Shown piece by piece: positions 1-7,500 of a DNA stretch of 21,988 bases. The notes beneath the pieces were generated by a model, which worked only from the letters and a program-made list of their open reading frames with translations, ran no database searches and was not told the DNA's origin. Position numbers and translations under genes: made by a program. Origin of the DNA: Acidianus hospitalis (lineage in GTDB: Archaea > Thermoproteota > Thermoprotei_A > Sulfolobales > Sulfolobaceae); the NCBI GenBank assembly GCA_046533895.1, contig JAWDOK010000018.1, forward strand, positions 1-21,988. Reading direction: 5' to 3'. Position 1 is the first letter of the stretch, and every line of letters starts with the position of its first letter.

Positions 1-328
1 GAATAATTACTTCATTATTCCTCAGCATAACTCTCATGTGCATATTACCCAGTTCAAATCCTAACTTAAATGCCTCACTTAAATCATTTAGTGAGAAAGC
101 TATTACTTCTTCTGGTTTTCTCTTTATTAGCACCAACTTTCCTTCATCTGTTTCAAATATATCTCCGTCGTTTAAACTAATTCCTCTCAAATTCACTATT
201 ATTTCCTTTCCATCCTCAGTTATTATTTTACACCTTAACCTTTCAAAGCACTGCCTATCAGCGTAAACAATTGTTACGTTGTTTGTGCCCAACTCTTTTT
301 CGTTCCCAACCTTTTTTATAAGCTTCAT
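1..328 (-). CDS. ureE: Urease accessory protein UreE, nickel chaperone (partial, runs off the left edge)
   Basis: The 109 residues visible match the UreE N-terminal and central regions. They show an R-C-K-I-I-T-E-D-G core, then N-L-R-G-I-S-L-N-D-G-D, the barrel typical of UreE, and then L-G-F-E-L-G-N-M-H-M, which corresponds to the family's conserved LGNRH metal-site segment. Known role: UreE delivers nickel to the apo-urease complex with UreD/F/G. The ATG at 326-328 lies nine bases after the ureC stop and is preceded by GGTGA, so this is the third gene of the urease operon. The C-terminal tail, often His-rich, lies outside the window, as would any ureF/ureG genes. In this protein the usual Arg of LGNRH is Met. 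The family call is secure; the partial state comes only from the window edge. Confidence 0.9.
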   Translation of the reverse strand, partial: MKLIKKVGNEKELGTNNVTIVYADRQCFERLRCKIITEDGKEIIVNLRGISLNDGDIFETDEGKLVLIKRKPEEVIAFSLNDLSEAFKLGFELGNMHMRVMLRNNEVII

Positions 329-337
329 TTTCACCAC

Positions 338-2011
338 TTAAAACATGAAGTATAATTGAGTTAAGGGTAAGCTCTTAGCAGGTGGTACTTTAGGAACTAC
401 GCCGTCAACTTTTACTTCGTAAGTATCCGGGTCAACCTCTATTTTAGGCAAGGAATTATTATATTTCATATCCTTTTTACCCAATTTTCTAGTATTCTTT
501 ACAGGCAAAACTCTTCTCTTAAGGATTTTAGAGGCTTCATTAACTCCTTCTTGGGAAGTAAAGAAGAACGAAACCATCGGGGCTGAGTAGTAACCAAACA
601 TTGGTTTATATAACACTGGCTGGGCATATGCAATCGACGCATTAGTTTCTCCCATTAAAGCCCACGCAATTGCACCTCCTTTAATTACCATGTAAGGTTT
701 TACTGGAAAGAATTTAGGATTCCAAAGTACAATATCAGCTATTCTTCCTGGTAATAAACTCCCTACATAGTCAGAAATTCCATGAGTAATTGCCGGGTTA
801 ATAGTGATTTTAGCTAAATATCTTAAAACTCTGAAGTTATCGTCCATTTTTATTAAACCTAATTCCTTCATCTTATGTGCCAATTGAAAAGTTCTTATTC
901 CTGTTTCTCCAACTCTTCCCATTGCTTGTGAGTCTGACGACATCATGCTAATTGCCCCTAGGTCATGTAAATAGTCCTCCGCAGCCATAGTCTCAGCCCT
1001 TATTCTCGATTCGGCGTAAGCAACGTCTTCTGGGACTTTTGGATTTAAATGATGTACTGCCATTAACATTTCTAAGTGTTCCTCATAGGTGTGTATAGTA
1101 TAAGGCTTTGTAGGATTTGTTGAAGAAGGTAAGACGTTCGGCTCACCTGCAATCCTTATTATGTCGGGTGCATGGCCTCCACCTGCTCCTTCAACGTGAT
1201 ATGCGTGAATTGTCCTTCCTTCAATTGCATTCAAAGTATCTTCTAAGTACCCGCTCTCGTTTGAAGTATCTGTATGTATAGTAACTTGAACATCGTATTC
1301 ATCTGCTACCGTCAAAGTTTCATCTATTACTCTCGGCATAGCTCCCCAATCCTCGTGAACTTTAAAACCGCAAGCTCCCGCCTCAATAGCTTTTTCCATT
1401 GTTATCCTGCTAGAGGAACCTTTACCTGTTAAGCCGAAGTTCATAGGGAATACATCTAAGGCTTGCATCATCATCTTTAAGTTCCAACTACCAGGCGTAG
1501 CGGTAACTGCTTTAGTACCTTCTGCCGGACCAGTTCCTCCACCTATTATTGTAGTAAAACCTGCAGATAAAGCATCAAAGACCTGCTGAGGAGCAACCCA
1601 ATGAACGTGAGTATCTATAAACCCTGGAGTAGCAATTAGCCCTTCTCCAGATATTATTTCAGTATTAGAGCCTACTACAAAATCAACTCCGTCCATTGTA
1701 AAAGGATTTCCAGCGTGACCTATTCCAACTATTATGCCGTCTTTTATACCTATGTCTGCCTTTACAATTCCTATCATAGGATCTATTATTACTGCATTAG
1801 TTATAACAAGATCCATTGCCTCTTCTTCTTTAGCTGAAGGTAGTAAGCCCAAACCATCCCTTGCTACTTTTCCAGCGCCAAATACTAGTTCCTCACCCTT
1901 AGTTATTAGATCCTTCTCTATTGTTACATAAAGGTTGGTGTCAGCTAACCTTATCTTATCTCCTTCTGTAGGTCCATAAAGTTCTGCATATCTTTCCCTA
2001 GGTATTTTCAC
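338..2011 (-). CDS. ureC: Urease alpha subunit UreC, catalytic nickel metallohydrolase
   Basis: Hydrolyses urea to ammonia and carbamate in the cytoplasm. The protein has 557 residues, close to the usual ~567, and numbering nearly matches the Klebsiella enzyme. Nickel ligands and catalytic residues are visible: H135 and H137 (in THVHWVAPQQ), the carbamylated lysine K217 and H219 (GFKVHEDWG), H246 (TIHTDTSNESGY), H272 (YHVEGAGGGHAPD), H320 and D360 (SSDSQAMGRVGE). The mobile flap, normally MVCHH, reads MAVHH: the conserved Cys319 is Val319 (codon at 1055-1057). No frameshift or stop is present, so the gene should make an active enzyme. It overlaps ureAB by four bases (ATGA), indicating translational coupling, and ureE follows after nine bases. 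Identity is certain; the effect of the flap change is not. Confidence 0.97.
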   Translation of the reverse strand: MKIPRERYAELYGPTEGDKIRLADTNLYVTIEKDLITKGEELVFGAGKVARDGLGLLPSAKEEEAMDLVITNAVIIDPMIGIVKADIGIKDGIIVGIGHAGNPFTMDGVDFVVGSNTEIISGEGLIATPGFIDTHVHWVAPQQVFDALSAGFTTIIGGGTGPAEGTKAVTATPGSWNLKMMMQALDVFPMNFGLTGKGSSSRITMEKAIEAGACGFKVHEDWGAMPRVIDETLTVADEYDVQVTIHTDTSNESGYLEDTLNAIEGRTIHAYHVEGAGGGHAPDIIRIAGEPNVLPSSTNPTKPYTIHTYEEHLEMLMAVHHLNPKVPEDVAYAESRIRAETMAAEDYLHDLGAISMMSSDSQAMGRVGETGIRTFQLAHKMKELGLIKMDDNFRVLRYLAKITINPAITHGISDYVGSLLPGRIADIVLWNPKFFPVKPYMVIKGGAIAWALMGETNASIAYAQPVLYKPMFGYYSAPMVSFFFTSQEGVNEASKILKRRVLPVKNTRKLGKKDMKYNNSLPKIEVDPDTYEVKVDGVVPKVPPAKSLPLTQLYFMF

Positions 2012-2661
2012 ATGAATCCCCTCTCTTTCGCCTTGTTTATTGCTTCGCTCTTATTATGATCCAAGGAACCTTCAGTTAAGCCATTTAATCCAGTTACTCT
2101 CCTATTTCCTCCAATTTTTCTTATTTTTACTACTTTAGTTTGCCCCGGCTCAAACCTTATTGCTGTACCTGCAGGAATTGCCAATCTGAAACCAAAGGCT
2201 TTTTCTCTGTCCATCTTTAAAGCCTTATTTACTTCAAATAGGTGGAAATGAGAACTAACTTGTATTGGCCTATCGCCAGTGTTAGTAATTTCTATTTCTC
2301 CGTCTTCCGGTATTTCTATTTCTCCTTCTTTTATTTCAAAGGTCCTCATGGATGACGAAGATTTTATTGGATTTCTTACAGTAACTAATTTTGTTCCATC
2401 TGGGAAAGTTGCCTCAACTTGTACAATGTCTAACAAATCCGGAACTCCTTCCATTACATCTTCTTCCTTCAAAAGTTCTTGAGCTCCCTTTATTATTTCA
2501 CTCATTGGCTTTCCTTCTCTTGCACTTTCCATAATGTAATCAACTATTATTGCCATTGCCTCCTCGTAATTCAACTTTAGCCCTTTAGCTTTCCTTCTCC
2601 TTGCTAACTCTGCAGCCCAAGAAATGAGAAGTTTTTCCTGCTCTCTGGGAGTTAGAAACAT
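2008..2661 (-). CDS. ureAB: Fused urease gamma-beta subunit (UreA-UreB)
   Basis: Structural urease chain of 217 residues. Residues 1 to about 100 are the UreA (gamma) domain, starting L-T-P-R-E-Q-E-K-L-L and containing L-N-Y-E-E-A-M-A-I-I and V-P-D-L-L-D-I-V-Q-V-E-A-T-F-P-D-G-T. After a short serine-containing linker, residues about 110-217 are the UreB (beta) domain with I-T-N-T-G-D-R-P-I-Q-V-S-S-H-F-H and R-F-E-P-G. Many bacteria encode these as two genes; fusions are known in Helicobacter, where the order is the same, and in other lineages. It is the first gene of the operon, overlaps ureC by four bases, and has an AGGAA stretch directly before its ATG. The beta domain helps shape the flap next to the active site. 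No defects are seen. Confidence 0.95.
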   Translation of the reverse strand: MFLTPREQEKLLISWAAELARRRKAKGLKLNYEEAMAIIVDYIMESAREGKPMSEIIKGAQELLKEEDVMEGVPDLLDIVQVEATFPDGTKLVTVRNPIKSSSSMRTFEIKEGEIEIPEDGEIEITNTGDRPIQVSSHFHLFEVNKALKMDREKAFGFRLAIPAGTAIRFEPGQTKVVKIRKIGGNRRVTGLNGLTEGSLDHNKSEAINKAKERGFM

Positions 2662-2690
2662 TTCCTATCTAGGAAAACTCATTGAATCTT

Positions 2691-2698
2691 AATAAAAA
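2691..2698 (-). promoter_or_regulatory. Candidate TATA box of the urease operon
   Basis: On the minus strand this A/T stretch reads TTTTTATT, centred about 33 bases before the ureAB ATG. That predicts a short leader of around seven bases. It is one of several A/T-rich candidates in the 2662-2849 divergent region, so placement is tentative. Confidence 0.35.
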
Positions 2699-2813
2699 CT
2701 TTTTTATTTTTATCATTAAATACTGTTTATTTTATTTAAAAAAGCTCTATCAATTTTAAAGTCTTAACTATCAAAGGGTAATGTATCATTTAAAAATTAA
2801 AAAGATTTCAGCA

Positions 2814-2832
2814 AGAGGAAATTTAAACCTCT
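2814..2832 (+). promoter_or_regulatory. TATA box flanked by a 5-bp inverted repeat, promoter of the phosphorylase-like gene
   Basis: AGAGG and CCTCT enclose AAATTTAAA, whose centre is about 27 bases before the ATG at 2850. A factor binding the arms would cover the TATA box. A clear Shine-Dalgarno-like AAAGGAG (2835-2841) also lies before the ATG. If transcription starts at the ATG as this TATA box predicts, that sequence would not be in the mRNA; a more upstream A/T-rich box near 2788-2800 would put it there. Both are possible. Confidence 0.4.
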
Positions 2833-2849
2833 AGAAAGGAGAAACTTAT

Positions 2850-3509
2850 ATGCTAGTTTTAGAAAGGAAAGTTCCAGAAAAATGCGTTATAGTTGAGGAA
2901 CCTGAAGTTGCCGAAATAATTTCATCTTTCATTAACGTTAAGGAGGAAATTAGGAAAAGAGGATTTTTAATATTCATTGGAGAAAGAAAAGGTAAAGAAA
3001 TAGTAATCTCTACTCATGGAGTTGGAGGTCCATCGACTTCCCTTATTATTAATGAGTTAGTAGGTAATGGAGCTAAGCTCATTCTAAGGTACGGCACAGC
3101 AGGCTCATTAAACGAGAAAATTAAGGTAGGCAGTTATTTTATTCCAATAGGAGTAACTCATCACGACAAGAGTTCTCTATATCAGATTATTAGAGAAGAT
3201 ATAATGCCCGCTTTATCTCCAGACTTAGAATTAGCTTACAAACTTTATTATTTTCTCAAGTCTCAAGGATTAGAAGTTAATTATGGCACCTTATTTCAGA
3301 GCGACGATTTCTATTCAGAGAGTCATTTAAAATTTGACGACGCTGTAGATATGGAGAGCGGTACAATTTTCCTATTAAGTAAGATTCACGGCATAAGGAG
3401 TGCATCATTACTTATAATTGCCAATTATAAGGGAAAATGGATTAACTATGAAGAAATATATAGAAGGGATTCTGAAAAGGTTCTAGATTTTCTCATTAAC
3501 TTTGTTTAA
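2850..3509 (+). CDS. Nucleoside phosphorylase family protein (purine/uridine phosphorylase-like)
   Basis: A cytoplasmic enzyme of 219 residues of the PNP/UDP phosphorylase superfamily, which split nucleosides with phosphate into base and sugar-1-phosphate. Support: S-T-H-G-V-G-G-P-S-T-S (about residues 52-62), the phosphate/ribose region L-R-Y-G-T-A-G-S-L with V-G-S-Y-F-I-P, and V-D-M-E-S-G-T near 170, the conserved 'MES/MEA' ribose contact. The residue that is Asp in hexameric purine nucleoside phosphorylases appears to be Asn (L-I-I-A-N), as in uridine phosphorylases, but I do not see the Gln/Arg pair that recognises uracil. Substrate is therefore open. It lies upstream of an MFS transporter and CodA on the same strand, which suggests nucleobase or nucleoside salvage. 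It is slightly shorter than the family's ~235-250 residues. Confidence 0.75.
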   Translation: MLVLERKVPEKCVIVEEPEVAEIISSFINVKEEIRKRGFLIFIGERKGKEIVISTHGVGGPSTSLIINELVGNGAKLILRYGTAGSLNEKIKVGSYFIPIGVTHHDKSSLYQIIREDIMPALSPDLELAYKLYYFLKSQGLEVNYGTLFQSDDFYSESHLKFDDAVDMESGTIFLLSKIHGIRSASLLIIANYKGKWINYEEIYRRDSEKVLDFLINFV

Positions 3510-3612
3510 ACAAAACTTTCCTTTATGATTTAAAAATTTGAAATCTTTTTTAATTATCTTCTATTGTTATGCGTAGAGAACTTAATAATTTTTAATAAAT
3601 AGGCAGGATACG

Positions 3613-3637
3613 TTTAAAATTGCTTAAAATAGCAATT
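3613..3637 (+). promoter_or_regulatory. Promoter of the 3644 transporter with an overlapping 7-bp inverted repeat
   Basis: TTTAAAAT at 3613-3620 is centred about 27 bases before the ATG at 3644, the position for a leaderless transcript. A perfect inverted repeat, AATTGCT at 3618-3624 and AGCAATT at 3631-3637 with a six-base spacer, lies between the TATA box and the predicted start point, where a bound regulator would block initiation. The repeat is seen directly; the operator role is inferred. Confidence 0.45.
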
Positions 3638-3643
3638 ATCTTA

Positions 3644-4822
3644 ATGAAGGAGTATATTCATGCAACAATATCTTCCACGCTTTCTTGGGCAGGAAACATT
3701 TACGATTTACTCCTCATTACTTATGTTTATTCCTACTTAATGATAGCATTCTCGTTAAATTACCTCGATATATCTATATTATTTGCTCTAGGGCTAATAG
3801 GAAGAGTCGCAGGAGGAATGATATTTGGAAAATATGCCGATCTAATGGGTAGAAAACCAGTGATGATAATAGGAACGGGAGGTTATGCGTTATTTCAAGG
3901 CTTAATGGCTTTCTCTCCCAATGCTTTGTTATTATTTGTCTTCAGGGGATTAGAAGGATTATTCATGGGTGCTGCATGGACTGCAGGGATGGTATTAGCT
4001 TATGAAAAAGCTCCTGTAAGTGCTAGAGGATTCGTTACAGGGATCTATCAAGCAGGTTACGGAATAGGTTACGCTTTAACTGCAGTCACTTATTTCATTT
4101 TCTTATCAAATTTAGCAAGTGATTGGAGACTATTTCTGTTAACTGGAGCATTTCCTCTTATTCTTCTTCCTTACATTCAGCTTAAAGTTGGAGAAAGTAT
4201 AAAGAAGACTGAAGTTGAAAAATCGAGGTATAAGGATTACCTTGATGTGCTAATAAAGGCGACATTAGCAATGAGCGGAATGTTTATTGCTTACTTTTCT
4301 GTGTTTGGCAATTATACTACTATAGCATTGTATTATGCAAAAATTCCTCCATATTTCTTGGCAACTTTAATGCTTGTAGCTAATATGATTCTCGCTGGAT
4401 CATTTGTGCTTTTCGGTAAATTAGCAGATAAAATTAATAAAAGGAAACTAATCTACGCTGGCGTTATAGGTTTACTTGCTTCGATCCCCTTCTCTGTTCC
4501 AATTTTCTCCTTTTTAATTAATCCTTATATAATGTTTATAGGAACAGTGGGCTTTGCTTTTTCAACTGGTTTCTGGCCAGTCATGCCACTTCTTTTAGCT
4601 GACTCTGTACCAATAAATGTGAGAGGCTTTCTTTCGGGTTTTGCATATAATATGGGAGGCTTAATGGGAGGTATTGCTAACATAATTCTAGGAGTGGTTT
4701 CATCCTTGTACGGAATATCTGCTTTAGCTAAATCTATAGACGGTTTCGTTATATTCTCGTTAATATTAGTATTCGTTAGCGTGATAACTTGGCCAAAGAG
4801 GAAAATCGTTGTTAATAACTAA
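3644..4822 (+). CDS. MFS transporter, metabolite:H+ symporter-like
   Basis: Integral membrane protein of 392 residues with about 12 hydrophobic segments. The hallmark MFS motif after the second segment reads G-K-Y-A-D-L-M-G-R-K, with a related copy in the second half (G-K-L-A-D-K-I-N-K-R-K). The N-terminus, with W-A-G-N-I-Y-D-L-L-L-I-T, resembles the acid/sialate-type symporter group, in which an Asp follows the conserved Trp. An in-frame TTG exists at 3620, but I chose the ATG at 3644: the paralogue at 10764 begins M-Q-K-Y-I-H-A against M-K-E-Y-I-H-A here, and the TATA box spacing fits this ATG. It ends 29 bases before codA, whose TATA box overlaps the spacer. A pyrimidine or related nitrogen compound is a reasonable guess for the substrate, from context only. 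Confidence 0.85.
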   Translation: MKEYIHATISSTLSWAGNIYDLLLITYVYSYLMIAFSLNYLDISILFALGLIGRVAGGMIFGKYADLMGRKPVMIIGTGGYALFQGLMAFSPNALLLFVFRGLEGLFMGAAWTAGMVLAYEKAPVSARGFVTGIYQAGYGIGYALTAVTYFIFLSNLASDWRLFLLTGAFPLILLPYIQLKVGESIKKTEVEKSRYKDYLDVLIKATLAMSGMFIAYFSVFGNYTTIALYYAKIPPYFLATLMLVANMILAGSFVLFGKLADKINKRKLIYAGVIGLLASIPFSVPIFSFLINPYIMFIGTVGFAFSTGFWPVMPLLLADSVPINVRGFLSGFAYNMGGLMGGIANIILGVVSSLYGISALAKSIDGFVIFSLILVFVSVITWPKRKIVVNN

Positions 4823-4830
4823 TTTATTAA
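4823..4830 (+). promoter_or_regulatory. TATA box of the cytosine deaminase gene
   Basis: TTTATTAA lies directly behind the transporter stop codon and is centred about 25 bases before the ATG at 4852. This predicts a leaderless codA transcript independent of the gene upstream. Confidence 0.5.
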
Positions 4831-4851
4831 ATCCTCCTGTAAAAACTACAT

Positions 4852-6084
4852 ATGCTCATAAAGAACGCTAAGCTACTCGACGGAAGGGTTGTGAATATAA
4901 AGGTGGAAGGAGAAAGAATTACTTGCATAGGAGATTGCAGAGGTGACGAGGTAATAGATGCAGAAAATAAACTTGTAATTCCACCGTATTTTAACATGCA
5001 TTTTCATTTAGATAGTGCCTTTACTTCCGTAAGGAATATTAGCGGTACTTTATGGGAAGGTATAAAGGTATGGCAAGAAATTAGAGGTAAATTAACAGAG
5101 GATGAAGTATATAGGAATGCTATTACTGCAGTGAAATTAATGGTAGCCTACGGCACTTTATGGATAAGGACGCACGTAGATGTTACTGAGAAGTCTTTGA
5201 AGCTCCTTAGAGCTATAAAGAAAGTTAAGGAAGATATGAAAGACGTAGCCGAAATTCAAATAACCGCATTTCCTCAGGACGGTATATATACGGATAAAGG
5301 TAATGACGAAATATTAAGGAAAGCAATAGAAGAAGGTGCGGACAACGTAGGTTTAATTCCTCACAATGAAATTACTAGAGAAGACGGAGTTAAATCGATA
5401 AAATTTGCCTTTGAGCTTGCTAGAGAATATAATAAGGACGTTGACGGTCATATAGATGAAACTGACGACCCTAATTCAAGGTTCCTAGAGGTTTTAGCTA
5501 AGGAGACTATAAATAATTCTTGGGAAGGAAGGGTAACTGCAGGTCATGTTACAGCAATGCATAGCTGGGATCCTGCTTATAGATTTAGAATATTACCTAC
5601 AGTTTCAAGGGCAGGAATTACCGTAGTTCCAAATCCTTTAATAAACGCAGTACTTCAGGGCAGACTAGAAGGTTATCCAAAGAGGAGAGGCAATGCTCCA
5701 ATAAAGGAAATGATGAAATTTAACGTTAATGTAGCGTTGGGGCATGACTGCATAATGGATCCTTGGTATCCTTTAGGGACGGGTAATATGTTACAAGTAT
5801 TATTTATGGCAATTCACATGGATCAGTTAACGGGAGTAGAAGAGCTGTTAAATTCAATTAATTTAATTACTTTTAATTCAGCAAAGGCATGGAGAGTTAA
5901 AAATTACGGAATAAAAGAAGGTAATGACGCTAACCTCCTAATAACTAACGCAGACGATGTTATAGATTTATTACGTTTTATGGAACCTCCCAAGTTTGTT
6001 ATTAAGAAAGGAAAAATAATAGCAAAAGATGGAAAATACGTACTATTCAATGGAAAATGGGAAGAAGTAAAAAGAAAACCTTAA
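4852..6084 (+). CDS. codA: Cytosine deaminase-type amidohydrolase (CodA family)
   Basis: Cytoplasmic metal-dependent deaminase, expected to convert cytosine to uracil and ammonia. The 410 residues align along most of E. coli CodA. Metal and catalytic residues are present: H50 and H52 (N-M-H-F-H-L-D), Q142 (A-F-P-Q-D-G), H200 and E203 (D-G-H-I-D-E-T-D-D), H232 (A-G-H-V-T-A-M-H) and D299 (L-G-H-D-C). Also conserved are T-H-V-D-V, L-Q-G-R and Y-P-K-R-R-G, and D-P-W-Y-P-L-G-T-G-N-M. The residue after the metal Asp is C300, where E. coli has Asp314, a position known to tune substrate preference; isocytosine, isoguanine or another cyclic amidine are alternatives. A transporter gene lies just upstream and cpsA converges downstream. 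The ATG choice is supported by the TATA box at 4823-4830. Confidence 0.9.
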   Translation: MLIKNAKLLDGRVVNIKVEGERITCIGDCRGDEVIDAENKLVIPPYFNMHFHLDSAFTSVRNISGTLWEGIKVWQEIRGKLTEDEVYRNAITAVKLMVAYGTLWIRTHVDVTEKSLKLLRAIKKVKEDMKDVAEIQITAFPQDGIYTDKGNDEILRKAIEEGADNVGLIPHNEITREDGVKSIKFAFELAREYNKDVDGHIDETDDPNSRFLEVLAKETINNSWEGRVTAGHVTAMHSWDPAYRFRILPTVSRAGITVVPNPLINAVLQGRLEGYPKRRGNAPIKEMMKFNVNVALGHDCIMDPWYPLGTGNMLQVLFMAIHMDQLTGVEELLNSINLITFNSAKAWRVKNYGIKEGNDANLLITNADDVIDLLRFMEPPKFVIKKGKIIAKDGKYVLFNGKWEEVKRKP

Positions 6085-6093
6085 CTACGCAGT

Positions 6094-6111
6094 TATATTA
6101 TTTTTCCTCTC
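6094..6111. terminator. Shared T-rich stop region between converging codA and cpsA
   Basis: The 27 bases between the two stop codons hold a T-run (6101-6105) and further pyrimidine-rich sequence on the plus strand, typical of archaeal intrinsic termination after codA. The assignment for the minus strand is weak. Confidence 0.35.
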
Positions 6112-7290
6112 TTATTTATTTGTAAATTCGATAGCTAAAGCCGCATGAGCCAACGCACCTAACTTCAGAACGCTTTCATCTACGCAGAACTTTGAACTGT
6201 GATTAGGATAAATGCATCCTAACTTTTCGTTTCTAGTGCCTAGGAAGAAGTAAGTTCCCTTAGCCTTCTGCAAAAACCTTGAAAAATCTTCTGCTCCCAA
6301 AATAGGTTGAGTTTCTTCCACTTTTGATATATTACTAAGTATTCTCATTACTTCCTCTGTTGTTTCTGGATCATTAACAGTGATAGGATAAACGTCCTTC
6401 ATAAACTCAACCTTGCATTCTGCTCCATAAATACCGCAAATTGAAGATACTATCCTTTCCATGTAATCTAAAGCTTTTTTCCTCACGTTTTCATCCAAGC
6501 TCCTTATCGTTCCCTCCATTACTGCGTCGTCGGGAATTATATTATCTTTGGTCCCTGAGTGAATCGAAGTTATTGAGATGATAAAAGGTTGTACCGGATC
6601 TATTTGTCTTGCAGTTATTCCATATATTGCGTTAGCTATTAATAAGGAAATATATATGGGGTCTATAGTCTCATGAGGTGCAGATCCATGACCTCCTTTA
6701 CCGTGAACAGTGATTTTAAATGCGTCGGGTGTCGCCATTAAAGGTCCTTTCCTTGTTGCGAAAACTCCTGCAGGATATGCCGAAGAAATATGTAAACCAA
6801 AAACGTAATCTACCCCATCCATTACTCCTGCATCAATCATAGGCTTTGCTCCTCCTAAGCCTCCGTCCTCTTCAGCAGGTTGAAAAATGAACCTAACTTC
6901 CCCGGATAGCATATCAATGTTTTTAGCTAGCAACATTGCCCCTCCCAAGAGCATTGCTACGTGAGTATCGTGACCACAGGCGTGCATAACTCCTTTAATC
7001 TTTGATTTGAAAGGTAAATCGGTCATTTCTTCTACCGGTAATGCATCCATGTCAGCCCTTAACGCCACTACTTTCCCTGGTTTAGAAGTCTTTAATATTC
7101 CCAAAACTGCAGTAGGTAAACCTACTCCAACTTTAACTTCTATACCTAGGCTCTTTAGAGTTTCCGCTACTAACTTTGCTGTATTATATTCCTTGTAAGA
7201 AAGTTCCGGATTCTCGTGTACCTTTCTCCTTATTTCAATTATCTTATCCTCTATCTCGAGTACGTCTTTCTTTAACTTTTCTATATCCAT
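6112..7290 (-). CDS. cpsA: M20 family metallo-carboxypeptidase / amidohydrolase, CpsA-like
   Basis: Cytoplasmic zinc enzyme of 392 residues that releases amino acids from N-blocked or peptide substrates. The length and motifs match the thermostable Sulfolobus solfataricus carboxypeptidase CpsA (~393 residues) and the amino-acid-conjugate hydrolase group. Visible motifs: A-L-R-A-D-M-D-A-L-P (77-85), the metal site H-A-C-G-H-D-T-H (C105, H107, D108), the catalytic glutamate in F-Q-P-A-E-E (E140/E141), H167 in G-L-H-I-S, the dimerisation-domain motif H-G-K-G-G-H-G-S-A-P-H, and C-terminal G-A-E-D-F and N-H-S-S-K-F. Both catalytic and lid domains are complete. It converges on codA and diverges from the small frame at 7354. 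The exact substrate (peptide, acylated amino acid or other amide) cannot be read from the sequence. Confidence 0.88.
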   Translation of the reverse strand: MDIEKLKKDVLEIEDKIIEIRRKVHENPELSYKEYNTAKLVAETLKSLGIEVKVGVGLPTAVLGILKTSKPGKVVALRADMDALPVEEMTDLPFKSKIKGVMHACGHDTHVAMLLGGAMLLAKNIDMLSGEVRFIFQPAEEDGGLGGAKPMIDAGVMDGVDYVFGLHISSAYPAGVFATRKGPLMATPDAFKITVHGKGGHGSAPHETIDPIYISLLIANAIYGITARQIDPVQPFIISITSIHSGTKDNIIPDDAVMEGTIRSLDENVRKKALDYMERIVSSICGIYGAECKVEFMKDVYPITVNDPETTEEVMRILSNISKVEETQPILGAEDFSRFLQKAKGTYFFLGTRNEKLGCIYPNHSSKFCVDESVLKLGALAHAALAIEFTNK

Positions 7291-7309
7291 ATAAGGAGTG
7301 TAAAACTTC

Positions 7310-7319
7310 GGCTAATAAA
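7310..7319 (-). promoter_or_regulatory. TATA box of cpsA
   Basis: TAATTTATTA on the minus strand is centred about 25 bases before the cpsA ATG, giving a probably leaderless transcript. The small plus-strand frame starts 35 bases beyond it, so the two promoters share this short spacer. Confidence 0.45.
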
Positions 7320-7353
7320 TTAGATTAAAGCATCAAGCGCATTTAATAGTGCT

Positions 7354-7500
7354 ATGACAGTCTTATTGGATAATGAAGCTGTTGGATATTTAGATAAAGA
7401 TGGAAGCTTAATCATAGAAGAGGAAAAGATTAATAGGTGGGCTAAATATATTAATTCTAAAATTGGATGTCCTAGGTTAGCTGAATTGGGGGAAATGTAA
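7354..7500 (+). CDS. Small 48-residue protein, unidentified, coupled to the membrane protein downstream
   Basis: An ATG at 7354 opens 48 codons ending with TAA at 7498-7500. The stop overlaps the ATG of the next gene by one base (TAATG), a typical arrangement for translational coupling. The product is acidic in the middle (D-G-S-L-I-I-E-E-E-K-I), has a W-A-K-Y-I-N-S-K-I-G-C-P-R stretch with a single Cys, and no membrane segment. The frame stays open upstream to a TAG at 7321, so the coding region could be at most eleven codons longer, or it could be the tail of a lost larger gene. I do not recognise it. It could be an accessory subunit of the transporter, a peptide cargo, or a relic. The G-rich bases before the overlap (7487-7492) also serve as a ribosome site for the next gene. 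Confidence 0.5.
   Translation: MTVLLDNEAVGYLDKDGSLIIEEEKINRWAKYINSKIGCPRLAELGEM

Noticed and set aside
36..266. Open frame of 76 codons on the plus strand
   Set aside because: It lies antisense within ureE, which has clear family motifs; the plus-strand translation is Ser/Phe/Pro-rich without any recognisable pattern.
3620..3643. TTG start eight codons upstream of the transporter
   Set aside because: The paralogue at 10764 begins at the equivalent of the ATG at 3644, and the TTG overlaps the TATA box and inverted repeat.
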